DNA from: Acetobacter fabarum
GTDB taxonomy: Bacteria > Pseudomonadota > Alphaproteobacteria > Acetobacterales > Acetobacteraceae
Direction: 5' to 3'
Assembly: GCF_011516925.1 (NCBI RefSeq)
Contig: NZ_WOTG01000005.1
Coordinates: 108,056 to 172,055 of the forward strand
DNA: 64,000 nt
Shown here: piece by piece, positions 17,837-27,765 of the stretch
How positions within the stretch are numbered: the stretch's first letter is position 1
Layout of the letters: the number at the start of each line of letters is the position of its first letter
Notes under the pieces: generated by a model
Database searches by the model: none
Told to the model about the DNA's origin: nothing
What the model saw: the letters and a program-made list of their open reading frames with translations, nothing else
Program-made: the position numbers and the translations under genes

Positions 17837-20800
17837 AGCTCGCAACCATTCCAGCACATCTGCCTTTTCTGGACCATCTGGCGGCGCGCTGGATAGAGGC
17901 CGCCGGGCATGACCCGGAGGCCATGGGCGAGGGAACCATTGTGCTCCCCGGCCGCCGGGCCGCGCGTGCGTTAACCGAGGCTTTTCTGCGGCGTATGGAT
18001 GGGCGCAGCATGCTCCTGCCCCGCATCATGCCCATAGGCGCTCTGGACGAGACCGAACTGGGCCTGTCCGCCTGTGGTGGGGCAGAGGCGCTGGCGCTCC
18101 CCCCCGCCGTGCCAGCCATGACCCGTCTGGCCGTGCTGACACTGTTTGTTTTAAAGGCGGATAACGCCTTTGGTACCCGCCCCACGCTGGATCAGGCATG
18201 GCCACTGGCCCGCGCTCTGGCTGAGCTGATGGACGAGGCGGAATGGGCTGGTGTCAACCTGCTCGAGCGCCTGCCCGATGCCGTGCAGGAGGATTACGCC
18301 CAGCACTGGCAGACCATTCTGGGTTTTCTGAACATTGTTACCGCACAATGGCCTGTGTGGTTGCAGGAGCAGGGGCTGATCAACCCCGTGGCCCGGCAGG
18401 TGGCCCTTCTGGGCGCACAGGCGCGGTTGTGGCGGAACATGGGGGAGCAGGGTTACACCGCTCCGCTCTGGGCGGCCGGGTTTACGCATGCCATGGCGCC
18501 CACGGCCAATGCGCTACAGGCTATTCTGTCCTGTCCGGGGGGCAGGGTCGTATTGCCGGGGCTGGATACGCTCATGCCTGAGGAGGTGTTTGCCGCCCTG
18601 CCAGACAGCCACCCGCAGGCGGGCATGAGCCACCTGCTCGCGGCATTGCAGGCCCGGCGGGAGGATGTGCAGGTCTGGAATGCGCAAGGGGGGGAACCCG
18701 AACGCGCGGCCGTGCTCTCCCGCGTGATGCTGCCTGCCGCAGCATTGGATGACTGGGCAAAGCCCGGCCCGGTCGCACTGGCCCATGTCAGCCGGTTTGA
18801 GGCCGCAGACCAGCAGGAAGAGGCCGTGGCCATCAGCATGGTCATGCGTAACGCCATCGAGCAGCCCGGCCACCGCGTGGCCCTTGTCACGCCCGACCGT
18901 GGGCTGGCGGCCCGCGTGGCCACAGAGCTGGAGCGATGGGGCATTCTGGCGGATGACAGCGCAGGCGCCACACTGGCGGATACGCCCCCCGCCGTGCTGC
19001 TGCGGCTGGTGGCGCAGATGGTGGATAGCCAGTTTGCGCCTGTTGCTCTTTTATCCGTGCTCAAGCACCCGCTGGTGGCGTGTGGTCTGGCTCCGGGCGT
19101 CTGCCGTGCCTCGGCCCGCCTGCTCGAGCGTGTGGTGCTGCGTGGTCCTTCTCCCGCTCCGGGGTTTGCGGGGCTTTGCGCTGCCGTAAGGGACAGGCTG
19201 GAACCAAAGCGCGAAAAAGACCGCCAGCGCATGACGCAGGGCGAGAGCGCGGACCGCCCCTTTGGCCCCGAACCCCTGCCGGCCTTTATGGAGCGTCTGG
19301 CCCATTGTCTGGCCCCTGTTCTGGGCTGGGAGCAAGCCGAAGGTGCGGTGCTGGCCGGGGGGGAAGGGGCGCGGCATCAGGCCAGCGTGCCCGACCTGCT
19401 CGAAGCCCTGATTGCCACGGTGGAACGCCTTGCCAGCACGGAGGAAGAACCCGCCGCCGTCCGGTTGTGGAAAGGGGAGGACGGCAGCCTGCTGGCCTCC
19501 CGGCTGAGCGAGCTTATGCTGGCAACCGCCCTGCTGCCCCCCCAGCCGCCTGCTGTGCTGGACGGGCTGCTTACGGCGGTTCTGGCGCAGGAGCGTGTTG
19601 CCACCCGCCGGGGCAACAACCCGCAGGCCCTGCACCCGCGGGTGCTGATCTGGGGCCTGTTTGAAGCGCGCCTGCAAACGGCGGAAACCGTTATACTGGG
19701 TGGTCTGTCCGAAGGGGTGTGGCCCCCCGCCCCCGATGCCGGGCCGTGGATGAGCCGCCCCATGCGCAAGCGGGTTGGCCTACCCCCGCCCGAGCAGGCC
19801 GTGGGGCAGGCGGCACACGACTTTTTTGCCATGGCGGCCGCGGCGGAACATGTTGTTCTGTCCTCCGCCCGCAGGCGTGATGGCGCACCTGTGGTGCCTG
19901 CGCGCTGGTTAACCCGGCTGGATGCTTTTCTGGCTGGCTGGGGGGGCAGTGTGCCCGAGCACCCGGTTCTGTCCTGGCTTGCACGGCTGGACCAGCCGCA
20001 GGGGCCGGCATTGCCAGTGGCCCCACCCCGGCCCACGCCGGATGTTTCCTTGCGCCCCCGCCGCCTGAGCGTGACGGAAATAGAAACATGGATGCGCGAC
20101 CCTTACGCCATTTACGCCCGGCACATCCTGCGGCTTGAGCCTTTGCCCGAGCTGGAGGAAGGGGCCGATGCCTCCGATTACGGCATGATCGTGCATGACG
20201 CGCTGGAACGCTGGGTTAAAACCCACGGCGTGGACTGGCCGGTAGATGCCCAGCGCAAGTTGGCGGAGGTGTTCAAAACCTGCCTGGCCGAACAGGCCCT
20301 GCGCCCGGCTTTGCAGGCATGGTGGGCGCCCCGGCTGGAGCGCATTGCCGCATGGGTTGCACATGCGGAGCAGCAGCGCCGTGCCACCCACGGCGTGCCG
20401 CAAGCTATTTTGACCGAAATTGCAGGCAGCGTGCTGGTCCCCGATGCTCCGGGGGGGGCGTTCCGCCTTGTCGGGCGGGCAGACCGGGTGGAACTGAGTG
20501 CGCAGGGGCGTGTGATTGTGCAGGACTACAAAACCGGCATGCTGCCAGCCATGCGCGATGTTCTGTCCGGCTGGAGCCCGCAACTGCCGCTGGAGGCCGC
20601 CATGCTGCTGCGCGGAGGTTTTGCCGATGCTCCCAATGTGGCCGACATTGCCGGGCTGATCTACTGGCGTCTGACCGGCGGGGCCGAACCGGGGGAGGAG
20701 GTGGCCGTATCCTCCAAGGAGCACGACAATCTGACTGATCTGGCCGAACAGACATGGCAGCGCCTGCTGGCGCGCATTGCCGCGTACGACCAGCCTACAC

Positions 20801-20910
20801 AACCCTACCTCTCCCACCCCCATCCGGGGCAGGAACCACGCTTTGCCGATTATGCCCGTCTGGCCCGTGTGCCGGAGTGGAATACCGGCCGTATGGAGAC
20901 CGAAGCATGA
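17833..20910 (+). CDS. addB: Double-strand break repair protein AddB
   Basis: A ~1025-residue subunit of the AddAB helicase-nuclease, of the alphaproteobacterial type. The start overlaps tsaE (ATGA). The N-terminal half resembles an inactivated helicase (VLPGRRAARALTEAFLRRM) without a clear Walker A. The middle has the UvrD-like C-terminal fold (ILGGLSEGVWPPAPDAGPWMSRPMR, split as GGLSEGVWPP and GPWMSRPMRK). The C-terminal PD-(D/E)xK nuclease is clear: LSVTEIETWMRDPYAIYA, YGMIVHDALERW, GRADRVEL, VIVQDYKTG. AddAB resects DNA ends for RecA loading. It overlaps addA by ATGA. Confidence 0.93.
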   Translation: MKLATIPAHLPFLDHLAARWIEAAGHDPEAMGEGTIVLPGRRAARALTEAFLRRMDGRSMLLPRIMPIGALDETELGLSACGGAEALALPPAVPAMTRLAVLTLFVLKADNAFGTRPTLDQAWPLARALAELMDEAEWAGVNLLERLPDAVQEDYAQHWQTILGFLNIVTAQWPVWLQEQGLINPVARQVALLGAQARLWRNMGEQGYTAPLWAAGFTHAMAPTANALQAILSCPGGRVVLPGLDTLMPEEVFAALPDSHPQAGMSHLLAALQARREDVQVWNAQGGEPERAAVLSRVMLPAAALDDWAKPGPVALAHVSRFEAADQQEEAVAISMVMRNAIEQPGHRVALVTPDRGLAARVATELERWGILADDSAGATLADTPPAVLLRLVAQMVDSQFAPVALLSVLKHPLVACGLAPGVCRASARLLERVVLRGPSPAPGFAGLCAAVRDRLEPKREKDRQRMTQGESADRPFGPEPLPAFMERLAHCLAPVLGWEQAEGAVLAGGEGARHQASVPDLLEALIATVERLASTEEEPAAVRLWKGEDGSLLASRLSELMLATALLPPQPPAVLDGLLTAVLAQERVATRRGNNPQALHPRVLIWGLFEARLQTAETVILGGLSEGVWPPAPDAGPWMSRPMRKRVGLPPPEQAVGQAAHDFFAMAAAAEHVVLSSARRRDGAPVVPARWLTRLDAFLAGWGGSVPEHPVLSWLARLDQPQGPALPVAPPRPTPDVSLRPRRLSVTEIETWMRDPYAIYARHILRLEPLPELEEGADASDYGMIVHDALERWVKTHGVDWPVDAQRKLAEVFKTCLAEQALRPALQAWWAPRLERIAAWVAHAEQQRRATHGVPQAILTEIAGSVLVPDAPGGAFRLVGRADRVELSAQGRVIVQDYKTGMLPAMRDVLSGWSPQLPLEAAMLLRGGFADAPNVADIAGLIYWRLTGGAEPGEEVAVSSKEHDNLTDLAEQTWQRLLARIAAYDQPTQPYLSHPHPGQEPRFADYARLARVPEWNTGRMETEA

Positions 20911-23900
20911 CCCACCATACGGCTCAGGGCGCGCTGGATGCCGCCATTGCGCAGGCCAACCAGCAGCAGGCCATGGCGTCCGACCCCACGGCATCGGTTT
21001 TTGTGTCCGCCTCTGCGGGGAGTGGCAAAACCAAACTGCTGATAGACCGCCTGCTCCGGCTGATGCTGCCACGGGTGGAAGCGGGGGGTGACGTTGTACC
21101 CGGCAGCGACCCTGCGCGCATTCTGTGCCTGACCTTTACCAAGGCTGCCGCGGCGGAAATGGCTATTCGCTTGCAAACCCGCCTTGGCCGGTGGGTGACC
21201 CTGCCGGATGACCGGCTGAATGCGGAACTGGCCGCTCTGGCCGTGCCCTGCACCCAGCAGACCCGGCGCAAGGCACGCGCCCTGTTTGCGGAGGTGCTGG
21301 ACCTGCCCGGTGGTATGCGTATTGGCACCATTCATGCCTTCTGCCAGTCGCTCCTGCGGCGTTTTCCGCTGGAAGCCGCCATGAACCCGCATTTTACGGT
21401 CATGGAGGAAACAGACGCGGCTCTGGCGTTGCAGGGCTGTGTGGAGAGTGTTCTGGGCGGGCAGCCTGCCAGCACGGTGGCTCCGCTGGCCGGGCAGATC
21501 GGGCTTGGAGATTTTATTGCCCTTGCGGGTATCTTGCGGCGCAATGAGCACGCACAGGCCGTGCGTGCACGCGTAAGCGCTCACCCCGAACAGGCGGAAG
21601 GTCTCATGTGCCGGGTGCTGGCTTTGCCGGAAACAGCACTCAGGCAGCCCGATGAGGCTTTTCTGCTGGCCTCCTGCACCGGGTTTGCGGCCGAGCCTAC
21701 CCTGCGCGCGGGCCTGCGGGCCATGGCGGAGGAGGGATCGGCCACAGTCAAGACCAACGCACTCGCCCTGCTGGACTGGCTGGCCCTGCCCCCCACGGAG
21801 CGTGCCGCGCAATGGGCGGTATGGCGCAACGGGTTGCTGACCAAGGATGGTAAACTGCGCAGCCGTGGCCTGCTCTCGGCCAAACTGGCGGAAAAATATA
21901 CCGATCTGGCCGATGCGCTGCAAAAGGAGGCCGAGCGCATACTGGCGGTGGAGGAGGGCATGAACGCCCGCCAGCTGGCCCGCCTTGGTGTGGCGCTGCT
22001 CAAAATGGCGGCTCCCGTGGCCAGCATGTTTGACCAGCGCAAGGCCATGCAGGGCCAGATGGAGTATGATGACCTGATCCACCGTACACTCCTGCTCCTG
22101 CGTGAGCCGGGGGCCGCATGGGTGCTGTACAAGCTCGATGGCGGCATAGATCATCTGTTGCTGGACGAGGTGCAGGATACTTCCCCCCAGCAGTGGCGCA
22201 TTGCAGGGGACCTGACCGAAGAGTTTTTTGCAGGTGAAGGCGCACACGCGGCGGAGGAAGGCCCCAGAACGGTTTTTGCCGTGGGGGACTACAAACAGTC
22301 CATCTACCGTTTTCAAGGCGCGGACCCGGACGAGTTCCGGGCTTGGCGGGCTACATTCAAACAGCGTGCGCAGGCGGCGGACCTGCCCTGGCGGGAGCCG
22401 GAACTGACCGTCTCCTTCCGTTCCACAGCGCCAGTCCTGCAACTGGTTGATGCGGTTTTTGCCGACCCACAGGCCGCGCGTGGCGTGGCGGAGGAGCAGG
22501 GCCGCCCCCTGCGCCATATTACGGCCCGCCCCGGTCAGGGGGGGCGGGTGGAACTCTGGCCTCTGGCGGAGGCACAGGATGCGCAGGACAGCATAAGCCC
22601 GTGGGAGCCAGCCGCAGTGAACGCCACCCGGCAGAGCCCACGGCAAAAACTGGCGGATGCGCTGGCCAGCACCATTGCGCGTGAACTGGCAGCCCCCCCC
22701 CAGCCGGGGCAAAAACCGCTGACACCGGGGGACGTGCTGGTGCTGGTGCCGCGCCGCTCCTCCTTTGTGCCGCTGCTGGTGCGCGCCCTTAAAGGGCATA
22801 ACATTCCCGTGGCTACACTGGTGCGCACGGGCCTTGCCGACCAGCTTGCGGTGCAGGACCTTATGGCCCTGTGTGCTGCGCTCCTGCTCCCGCAGGATGA
22901 CCTGACACTGGCCTGTGTGCTGACCTCCCCGCTGGGTGGCCTGTCCGATGACAGCCTGATGGCCCTTGCCGTAGGGCGCTCGCCCGGTGCCCCCCTGTGG
23001 ACCATCCTGCGTGAGCGCCATGCGGAGCAGGCGGACTGGACGCAGGCCTGGCAGATGCTCAACGCCCTGTTTGGCCGGGTGGATTACCTTACCCCGTATG
23101 AACTGCTGTGCGCGGCTCTGGGCCAGCAGGGCGGGCGGGCACGCCTGCTGGCGCGGCTGGGGCCAGAGGCCGCGGAACCAATAGACGAGCTGCTCTCCGC
23201 CGCGTTGCGTTATCAGGAGCAGCACCCACCTTCTCTTCAGGGGTTTGTGCATTGGCTCAGACATTCGCAGGAGAGTGTCAAGCGCGAGGCCGAGGCCGGT
23301 GGCAATGCCGTGCGGGTCATGACCGCACATGGCTCCAAGGGGTTGCAGGCCCGGCTGGTTATTCTGCCCGATACGGTGGGCCTGCCCCGGTTTGAGGACA
23401 GGCTGTTCTGGAGCACGGACAAAAAAACAGGGGTGCAGGTGCCCATTTACGTGCCGCGCAACGCCCTGTCGGTCGGGTTGACCCGCAGCCTGTACGAAAC
23501 CCTGCGTGAAAAGACGATAGAGGAATACAACCGCCTGCTCTACGTGGCCCTGACCCGTGCGGCGGACAGGCTGATCGTGTGTGGCTGGAAACCCGGCCGC
23601 ACCGTACCGCCAGAAAGCTGGTACGAATGTTGCCGCCTTGGTTTTGAGCGCGCAGGTGCCCAGCCGCGTGACTGGAGCGTGGGGGACTGGTCGGGCAGGG
23701 TTTTGGTGCTGGAGGAGCACGCAGCCCCCGCCAGCCTGTCCGCCCCAGCAGCCCCTGTTGCGTCTGCCGCGCAGGATGCTCCTGTGCTCCCGCCGCTCCC
23801 CGGCTGGATGGGGCAGGCCCCGCATTGGCGGCCCGGCCTGCCGGAAGCGGAAGAACCACTGGCCCGGCCACTGGCCCCAAGCCGGCCGGATGATACCATG

Positions 23901-24488
23901 CTTGGCCCGCTCCCCCCCGCGCGTTCCCCGCTGGATGTGGCGGCCATTACCCCGCTCAAGGCGCGGGAGGCGGCCTTGCGCAGGGGGAATCTGGTGCATG
24001 CGCTTTTGCAGTTCCTGCCTGACCACCCTGCCAGTGCGCAGGAGCAGCTTGCCACGGACTGGCTGGCCCGCCCGGCATCGGGGTTGTCCATGCCGGAGGC
24101 CGCCCGGCTTGCCGCACAGATTGTGGCAGTGCTGCGTATGCCCGCACTGGTGGACCTGTTTGCCCCCCATGCCCGGGCGGAGCAGCGGCTGGCGGGTATT
24201 GCTGGCGGGCAGGTTATTGTGGGGCAGGTGGACCGCATGTGTGTCATGCCTGACCGGGTTATTGTGTGCGATTACAAAAGTGGTCGCCACGCGCCCTCCA
24301 CGGTGGAGCAGACGCCGGTGCTGTACCTGCGCCAGATGGCGGCGTACCGCGCCCTGCTGCAAGGGTTGTGGCCGGGGCGGGAGGTTGTGTGCGTGCTGGT
24401 CTGGACCGAACTGCCCCGTGCCGACCGGCTGCCGGAGCACCTGCTGGACAAGCATGCTCCGCAACCTTGCGCGGGCGTGGCATCTTGA
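20907..24488 (+). CDS. addA: Double-strand break repair helicase AddA
   Basis: A ~1193-residue UvrD/Rep-family helicase-nuclease, the motor subunit of AddAB. Motif I is SASAGSGKTKLLIDRLLRLM. LCLTFTKAAAAEMAIR (Ia), LLLDEVQDTSPQQW (II), FAVGDYKQSIYRFQGADP (III), VMTAHGSKGLQARLVILPD (V) and LLYVALTRAADRLIV (VI) follow in order. The C-terminal PD-(D/E)xK nuclease contains RGNLVHALLQFL, GQVDRMCV and VIVCDYKSG. It starts inside addB (ATGA). Both subunits therefore appear nuclease-competent. A very long antisense frame through this gene is a codon-bias artefact. Confidence 0.95.
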   Translation: MTHHTAQGALDAAIAQANQQQAMASDPTASVFVSASAGSGKTKLLIDRLLRLMLPRVEAGGDVVPGSDPARILCLTFTKAAAAEMAIRLQTRLGRWVTLPDDRLNAELAALAVPCTQQTRRKARALFAEVLDLPGGMRIGTIHAFCQSLLRRFPLEAAMNPHFTVMEETDAALALQGCVESVLGGQPASTVAPLAGQIGLGDFIALAGILRRNEHAQAVRARVSAHPEQAEGLMCRVLALPETALRQPDEAFLLASCTGFAAEPTLRAGLRAMAEEGSATVKTNALALLDWLALPPTERAAQWAVWRNGLLTKDGKLRSRGLLSAKLAEKYTDLADALQKEAERILAVEEGMNARQLARLGVALLKMAAPVASMFDQRKAMQGQMEYDDLIHRTLLLLREPGAAWVLYKLDGGIDHLLLDEVQDTSPQQWRIAGDLTEEFFAGEGAHAAEEGPRTVFAVGDYKQSIYRFQGADPDEFRAWRATFKQRAQAADLPWREPELTVSFRSTAPVLQLVDAVFADPQAARGVAEEQGRPLRHITARPGQGGRVELWPLAEAQDAQDSISPWEPAAVNATRQSPRQKLADALASTIARELAAPPQPGQKPLTPGDVLVLVPRRSSFVPLLVRALKGHNIPVATLVRTGLADQLAVQDLMALCAALLLPQDDLTLACVLTSPLGGLSDDSLMALAVGRSPGAPLWTILRERHAEQADWTQAWQMLNALFGRVDYLTPYELLCAALGQQGGRARLLARLGPEAAEPIDELLSAALRYQEQHPPSLQGFVHWLRHSQESVKREAEAGGNAVRVMTAHGSKGLQARLVILPDTVGLPRFEDRLFWSTDKKTGVQVPIYVPRNALSVGLTRSLYETLREKTIEEYNRLLYVALTRAADRLIVCGWKPGRTVPPESWYECCRLGFERAGAQPRDWSVGDWSGRVLVLEEHAAPASLSAPAAPVASAAQDAPVLPPLPGWMGQAPHWRPGLPEAEEPLARPLAPSRPDDTMLGPLPPARSPLDVAAITPLKAREAALRRGNLVHALLQFLPDHPASAQEQLATDWLARPASGLSMPEAARLAAQIVAVLRMPALVDLFAPHARAEQRLAGIAGGQVIVGQVDRMCVMPDRVIVCDYKSGRHAPSTVEQTPVLYLRQMAAYRALLQGLWPGREVVCVLVWTELPRADRLPEHLLDKHAPQPCAGVAS

Positions 24489-24563
24489 CCACGGCGCAGG
24501 CCACCTTAAGTGTTAGCTAAGCCCGGTCTGCTGGTGCGCACTCTGTGCAGTGCCCGCAGACCT

Positions 24564-24606
24564 GTTAACTAGGACAGCATGGGGTGCGCAGGCACCCGGT
24601 AGTTAA
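24564..24606 (+). promoter_or_regulatory. Nested inverted repeats in the trxA leader
   Basis: An inner hairpin GGGTGC-GCAG-GCACCC (24582-24597) is flanked by an outer TTAACT ... AGTTAA pair. It ends about 13 nt before the trxA ATG and overlaps the region just before the AAGGA ribosome site, so it could influence trxA translation or be a protein-binding site. No known riboswitch is recognised. Confidence 0.45.
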
Positions 24607-24618
24607 GGAAAACATGTC

Positions 24619-24945
24619 ATGAGTGAACACACGCTTGCTGTCAGCGATTCCAGCTTTGATGCTGACGTGCTCAAGGCGTCTGGCCTTGTTCTGGTCGATT
24701 TCTGGGCCGAATGGTGCGGCCCGTGCAAAATGATCGGCCCGGCACTGGAAGAAATCGGCAAGGACATGCAGGGTAAGGTGACGGTTGCCAAGGTCAATAT
24801 TGACGACAACCCCGTAACCCCCAACACCTACGGTGTGCGGTCCATCCCCACCCTTATGCTGGTGCGTGATGGCAAGGTTGTGGACACAAAGGTTGGCGCA
24901 CTGCCCAAAAGCCAGCTCAAGGCATGGGTTGAAGGCGCGCTGTAA
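24619..24945 (+). CDS. trxA: Thioredoxin TrxA
   Basis: A 108-residue cytosolic dithiol-disulfide oxidoreductase. The active site WCGPC (C33, C36) sits in [11 protein letters not shown]. The cis-Pro loop RSIPTLMLV and the conserved Asp27 are present. It donates electrons to ribonucleotide reductase, methionine sulfoxide reductases and others. It lies 130 nt after addA, with its own leader containing inverted repeats, and is followed by a long hairpin terminator, so it is likely a separate transcript. Confidence 0.97.
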   Translation: MSEHTLAVSDSSFDADVLKASGLVLVDFWAEWCGPCKMIGPALEEIGKDMQGKVTVAKVNIDDNPVTPNTYGVRSIPTLMLVRDGKVVDTKVGALPKSQLKAWVEGAL

Positions 24946-24952
24946 GCCACAT

Positions 24953-25016
24953 CCATATGCGCAGGTGGTGCACGTTCAAACGCGTGCCCGCCTGCGTGGA
25001 TATGGTCGCGTTTTTT
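24953..25016 (+). terminator. Long imperfect hairpin and T6 after trxA
   Basis: Imperfect arms CCATATGCGCAGG (24953-24965) and CCTGCGTGGATATGG (24991-25005), with further pairing toward the centre (GCACG with CGTGC), then GTCGCG and TTTTTT at 25011-25016. It is probably the trxA terminator. The 5-nt spacer before the T-run makes this less certain. Confidence 0.55.
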
Positions 25017-25111
25017 CATAATCACTTGGCAGATTGGCGCCGCCCGCGTAATGCAACCACGCAGGCGGGCTGGGTCCGCATCGTTAGTCTCGTGCAGTCA
25101 CAGGGTTCAAA

Positions 25112-26017
25112 ATGAGCTGGATCACCGAATACGTCCGTCCTAAAATCCGCGGTCTTCTGCGCCGTGATGTGCCGGATAACCTGTGGACCACCTGTGATTC
25201 GTGCTCCCAGATGGTCCTGACCAAGGAGCTGCGCAAGGCGCAGAATGTCTGCCCCCATTGCGGGCACCACATGCGCGTGCTGGTGAATGACCGGCTGGCA
25301 TGGACCTTTGATAACGGTGAGTTCACCCGTATTGAACTGCCATTGGCTCCCGTGGACCCGCTCGGCTTCCGGGACCAGAAAAAGTATACCGACCGCCTGA
25401 AGGATGCACGCGCCAAGAGCCATCTGGACGAGTCCCTTGTTGTCGCGCATGGCACCATTGGCGGGCATAACGCCGTTGTGGGCGTGATGGCGTTCGAGTT
25501 CATGGCTGGCACCATGGGGGCCGCTTTTGGTGAGCGGTTTGTGGCTGCTGCCCGTCTGGCCATCCTGCAAAAATCCCCGCTGGTGGTATTTACCGCCTCC
25601 GGTGGTGCACGCATGCAGGAAGGGGTGCTGAGCCTGATGCAGATGCCCCGCACAACCGTTGCGGTGCAGATGCTGCGTGATGCGGGCCTGCCGTACATTG
25701 TGGTGCTGACCAACCCGACAACGGGTGGGGTTACGGCCTCCTTCGCCATGCTGGGGGATGTGCAGATCGGTGAGCCCAACGCCCTGATCGGTTTTGCCGG
25801 CCCCCGCGTTATTCAGGACACGGTGCGCGAAAAACTGCCCGAGGGCTTCCAGCGTTCCGAATATCTGGTTGAGCACGGTATGCTCGACATGGTTGTGGCC
25901 CGTAAGGATATGCCCGCCACCCTGTCGCGCCTGATCGGCCTGCTTACCCATGCTCCGGCCGATGTTAAGGCTCCCCCGCCCAAGCCCGTTGCAGCACCTG
26001 CTGCGGCAGCCGAGTAA
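25112..26017 (+). CDS. accD: Acetyl-CoA carboxylase carboxyltransferase subunit beta
   Basis: A 301-residue carboxyltransferase subunit that, with AccA, moves CO2 from biotin to acetyl-CoA to form malonyl-CoA. The N-terminal zinc ribbon has C28, C31, C47 and C50 (CDSC and CPHC). The crotonase-like core shows FTASGGARMQEGVLSLMQM, NPTTGGVTASFAMLGD and the oxyanion-hole region GFAGPRVIQDTV. The C-terminus is a Pro/Ala-rich tail. It is followed by folC, a conserved accD-folC pair across proteobacteria. Confidence 0.96.
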   Translation: MSWITEYVRPKIRGLLRRDVPDNLWTTCDSCSQMVLTKELRKAQNVCPHCGHHMRVLVNDRLAWTFDNGEFTRIELPLAPVDPLGFRDQKKYTDRLKDARAKSHLDESLVVAHGTIGGHNAVVGVMAFEFMAGTMGAAFGERFVAAARLAILQKSPLVVFTASGGARMQEGVLSLMQMPRTTVAVQMLRDAGLPYIVVLTNPTTGGVTASFAMLGDVQIGEPNALIGFAGPRVIQDTVREKLPEGFQRSEYLVEHGMLDMVVARKDMPATLSRLIGLLTHAPADVKAPPPKPVAAPAAAAE

Positions 26018-26058
26018 GCCCCTCCGTGGGTCAGGTGCAGGCTGGGGAGAGAGCCCCG

Positions 26059-27381
26059 GTGCCCGAATTTACCGGTCGCACGGGGGAGGTTCTGCAACGG
26101 CTGAACCATCTTTACCCCGCGCTGATCGACCTCTCCCTCGGGCGGCTGGAAGCTCTGCTGGCCCGTCTGGGGCACCCGGAGCGCAAGCTGCCGCCGGTTA
26201 TTCATGTGGCCGGTACCAATGGCAAGGGCAGCACCTGTGCGACCCTGCGCGCCATAGCCGAGGCAGCAGGGTGGCGCGTGCATGTCATGACATCCCCGCA
26301 TCTGGTGGATGTAACCGAGCGGTTCCGTGTGGCAGGCAAGCTGGTCAGCGAAGCTGAACTTGTGGCCACGCTGGAGGAAATCGAACGCATCAACAATGGT
26401 GCCCCCATTACCGTGTTCGAGGTGCTGACCGCCGCAGGCTTTATGCTGTTTGCCCGCCATCCGGCGGAACTGGCCATTATTGAGGTCGGCCTTGGCGGGC
26501 GGTACGATGCTACCAATGTGCTGGAACACCCCGCAGCCTGCATTGTGACCTCCATCTCGCGCGATCATGAGGCTTTTCTGGGGGATTCTCTGGCAGCAAT
26601 CGCGGGGGAAAAGGCGGGTATTTTCAAACCCGGTGTGCCAGCGGTTACGGGCTGCCAGCCTGCCGAGGTCATGCAGGTTCTGCAGGAACAGGCGCAGGCT
26701 GTGGGGGCTGTTCTGGCCCGCCGTGGCGTGGAATGGACGATTGCGCCCCAGCCCTCCCAGGGCAATGCGGACAAACCCGCCGGGCTGTGCCTGAACGATG
26801 CCAAAGGCACGCTCGCGCTGCCTATGCCCGCCCTGACCGGCCCGTGGCAGATGGAAAACGCCGGTCTGGCGGTGGAGGCTCTGCGCCTGTCCGGGCTGGA
26901 TGTGCCACAGGCCGCATGGCAGGGTGTGGGGCAGGTGCAATGGCCTGCCCGCATGCAGCGCCTGCACGGCAAACTGGCAGCCCTGCTGCCCGCCGGATGG
27001 GAATTATGGCTTGACGGAGGGCACAACCCCGGAGCCGGTGCCGCTCTGGCGCAGGAGCTGGGCCGCTGGAAGGACCAGCCCCTGCACATACTGGTGGGGA
27101 TGAAGCAGACCAAGGACGCCTCGGGTTTTCTTGGTCCGATTTTGCCTTATGCGGATGACCTGTGGGCCATTTGTGAGCCCGAGCAGCATCTGGCCCTGCC
27201 TGCACAAGCTATTGTGGACGCATCAGGCGGCAAGGCCCATACCGGCCCCACGCTTGCCCGCGCGCTGAGCGCACTGGCTGCAAATGCGGCAACCAGCCCC
27301 CAACCCGCACGCGTACTGATCTGTGGCAGCCTGTATCTGGCGGGTGTGGCGCTCCGGCAGGATGGCTGGGTCATGACATAA
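26059..27381 (+). CDS. folC: Bifunctional folylpolyglutamate/dihydrofolate synthase FolC
   Basis: About 440 residues, Mur-ligase family. It adds glutamate to dihydropteroate and to folates. The ATP loop is VAGTNGKGSTCATLRA; TSPHLVDVTERFRV, EVGLGGRYDATNV, ISRDHEAFLG, GEKAGIFKPG and WLDGGHNPGAG follow. GTG 26059 is chosen because GGGGAGAGAG lies just upstream and this places the ATP loop about 50 residues in, as in E. coli FolC. GTG 26026 would add 11 residues. The gene lies 41 nt after accD, probably in the same operon. Confidence 0.93.
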   Translation: MPEFTGRTGEVLQRLNHLYPALIDLSLGRLEALLARLGHPERKLPPVIHVAGTNGKGSTCATLRAIAEAAGWRVHVMTSPHLVDVTERFRVAGKLVSEAELVATLEEIERINNGAPITVFEVLTAAGFMLFARHPAELAIIEVGLGGRYDATNVLEHPAACIVTSISRDHEAFLGDSLAAIAGEKAGIFKPGVPAVTGCQPAEVMQVLQEQAQAVGAVLARRGVEWTIAPQPSQGNADKPAGLCLNDAKGTLALPMPALTGPWQMENAGLAVEALRLSGLDVPQAAWQGVGQVQWPARMQRLHGKLAALLPAGWELWLDGGHNPGAGAALAQELGRWKDQPLHILVGMKQTKDASGFLGPILPYADDLWAICEPEQHLALPAQAIVDASGGKAHTGPTLARALSALAANAATSPQPARVLICGSLYLAGVALRQDGWVMT

Positions 27382-27549
27382 GACCTGCCGCTCTGGTGGC
27401 AGTGCTTGCCAGGCAGGTAAACGGCACAACAGACCTGTGGCGTGTGCAGTATAAAAGCGGGGTATATTGCCCACACTGCCATTTGCCGCGCTGCCAGTAG
27501 TGGCAAATGCCTGAGTGGTCAGGTGCGAACAGTTTTTTACGGGAAAGAA

Positions 27550-27624
27550 TGGTGCCCCCATTCAGATTTGAACTGAAGACCTACCGCTTACAAGGCGGTT
27601 GCTCTACCACTGAGCTATAAGGGC
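27550..27624 (-). tRNA. tRNA-Thr (anticodon UGU)
   Basis: 75 nt including an encoded CCA. Read on the minus strand it begins GCCCTTATAGCTCAGTGG. The acceptor pairs GCCCTTA with TGGGGGC (two G-U pairs). The D arm is AGCTCAGTGGTAGAGC. The anticodon loop CTTGTAA sits on an ACCGC/GCGGT-type stem and gives UGU. The T arm contains GTTCAAATC. It decodes ACN codons ending in A or G. Confidence 0.95.
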
Positions 27625-27765
27625 ACATGCACATATTCTGCGCTAAGGCCGGACTATAAGCGATAAAAGGGTAAGAGCGTCAAGTCCTGTTTTTTGGAAT
27701 AATCGCGGTTTTTTTGGCCCATACACATATTGCATCGTTTTCGTGGGTGGCGCATCTAGGCGGAC

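Noticed and set aside
20850..24464. A ~1200-codon open frame antisense to addA.
   Set aside because: It has no recognisable domain, mirrors the codon-position GC bias of addA, and addA itself has every helicase and nuclease motif.
24506..24520. TTAA-N7-CTAA upstream of trxA resembling a CtrA box (TTAA-N7-TTAA).
   Set aside because: One half-site mismatch in a short, common pattern; without a genome-wide scan it is not distinguishable from chance.
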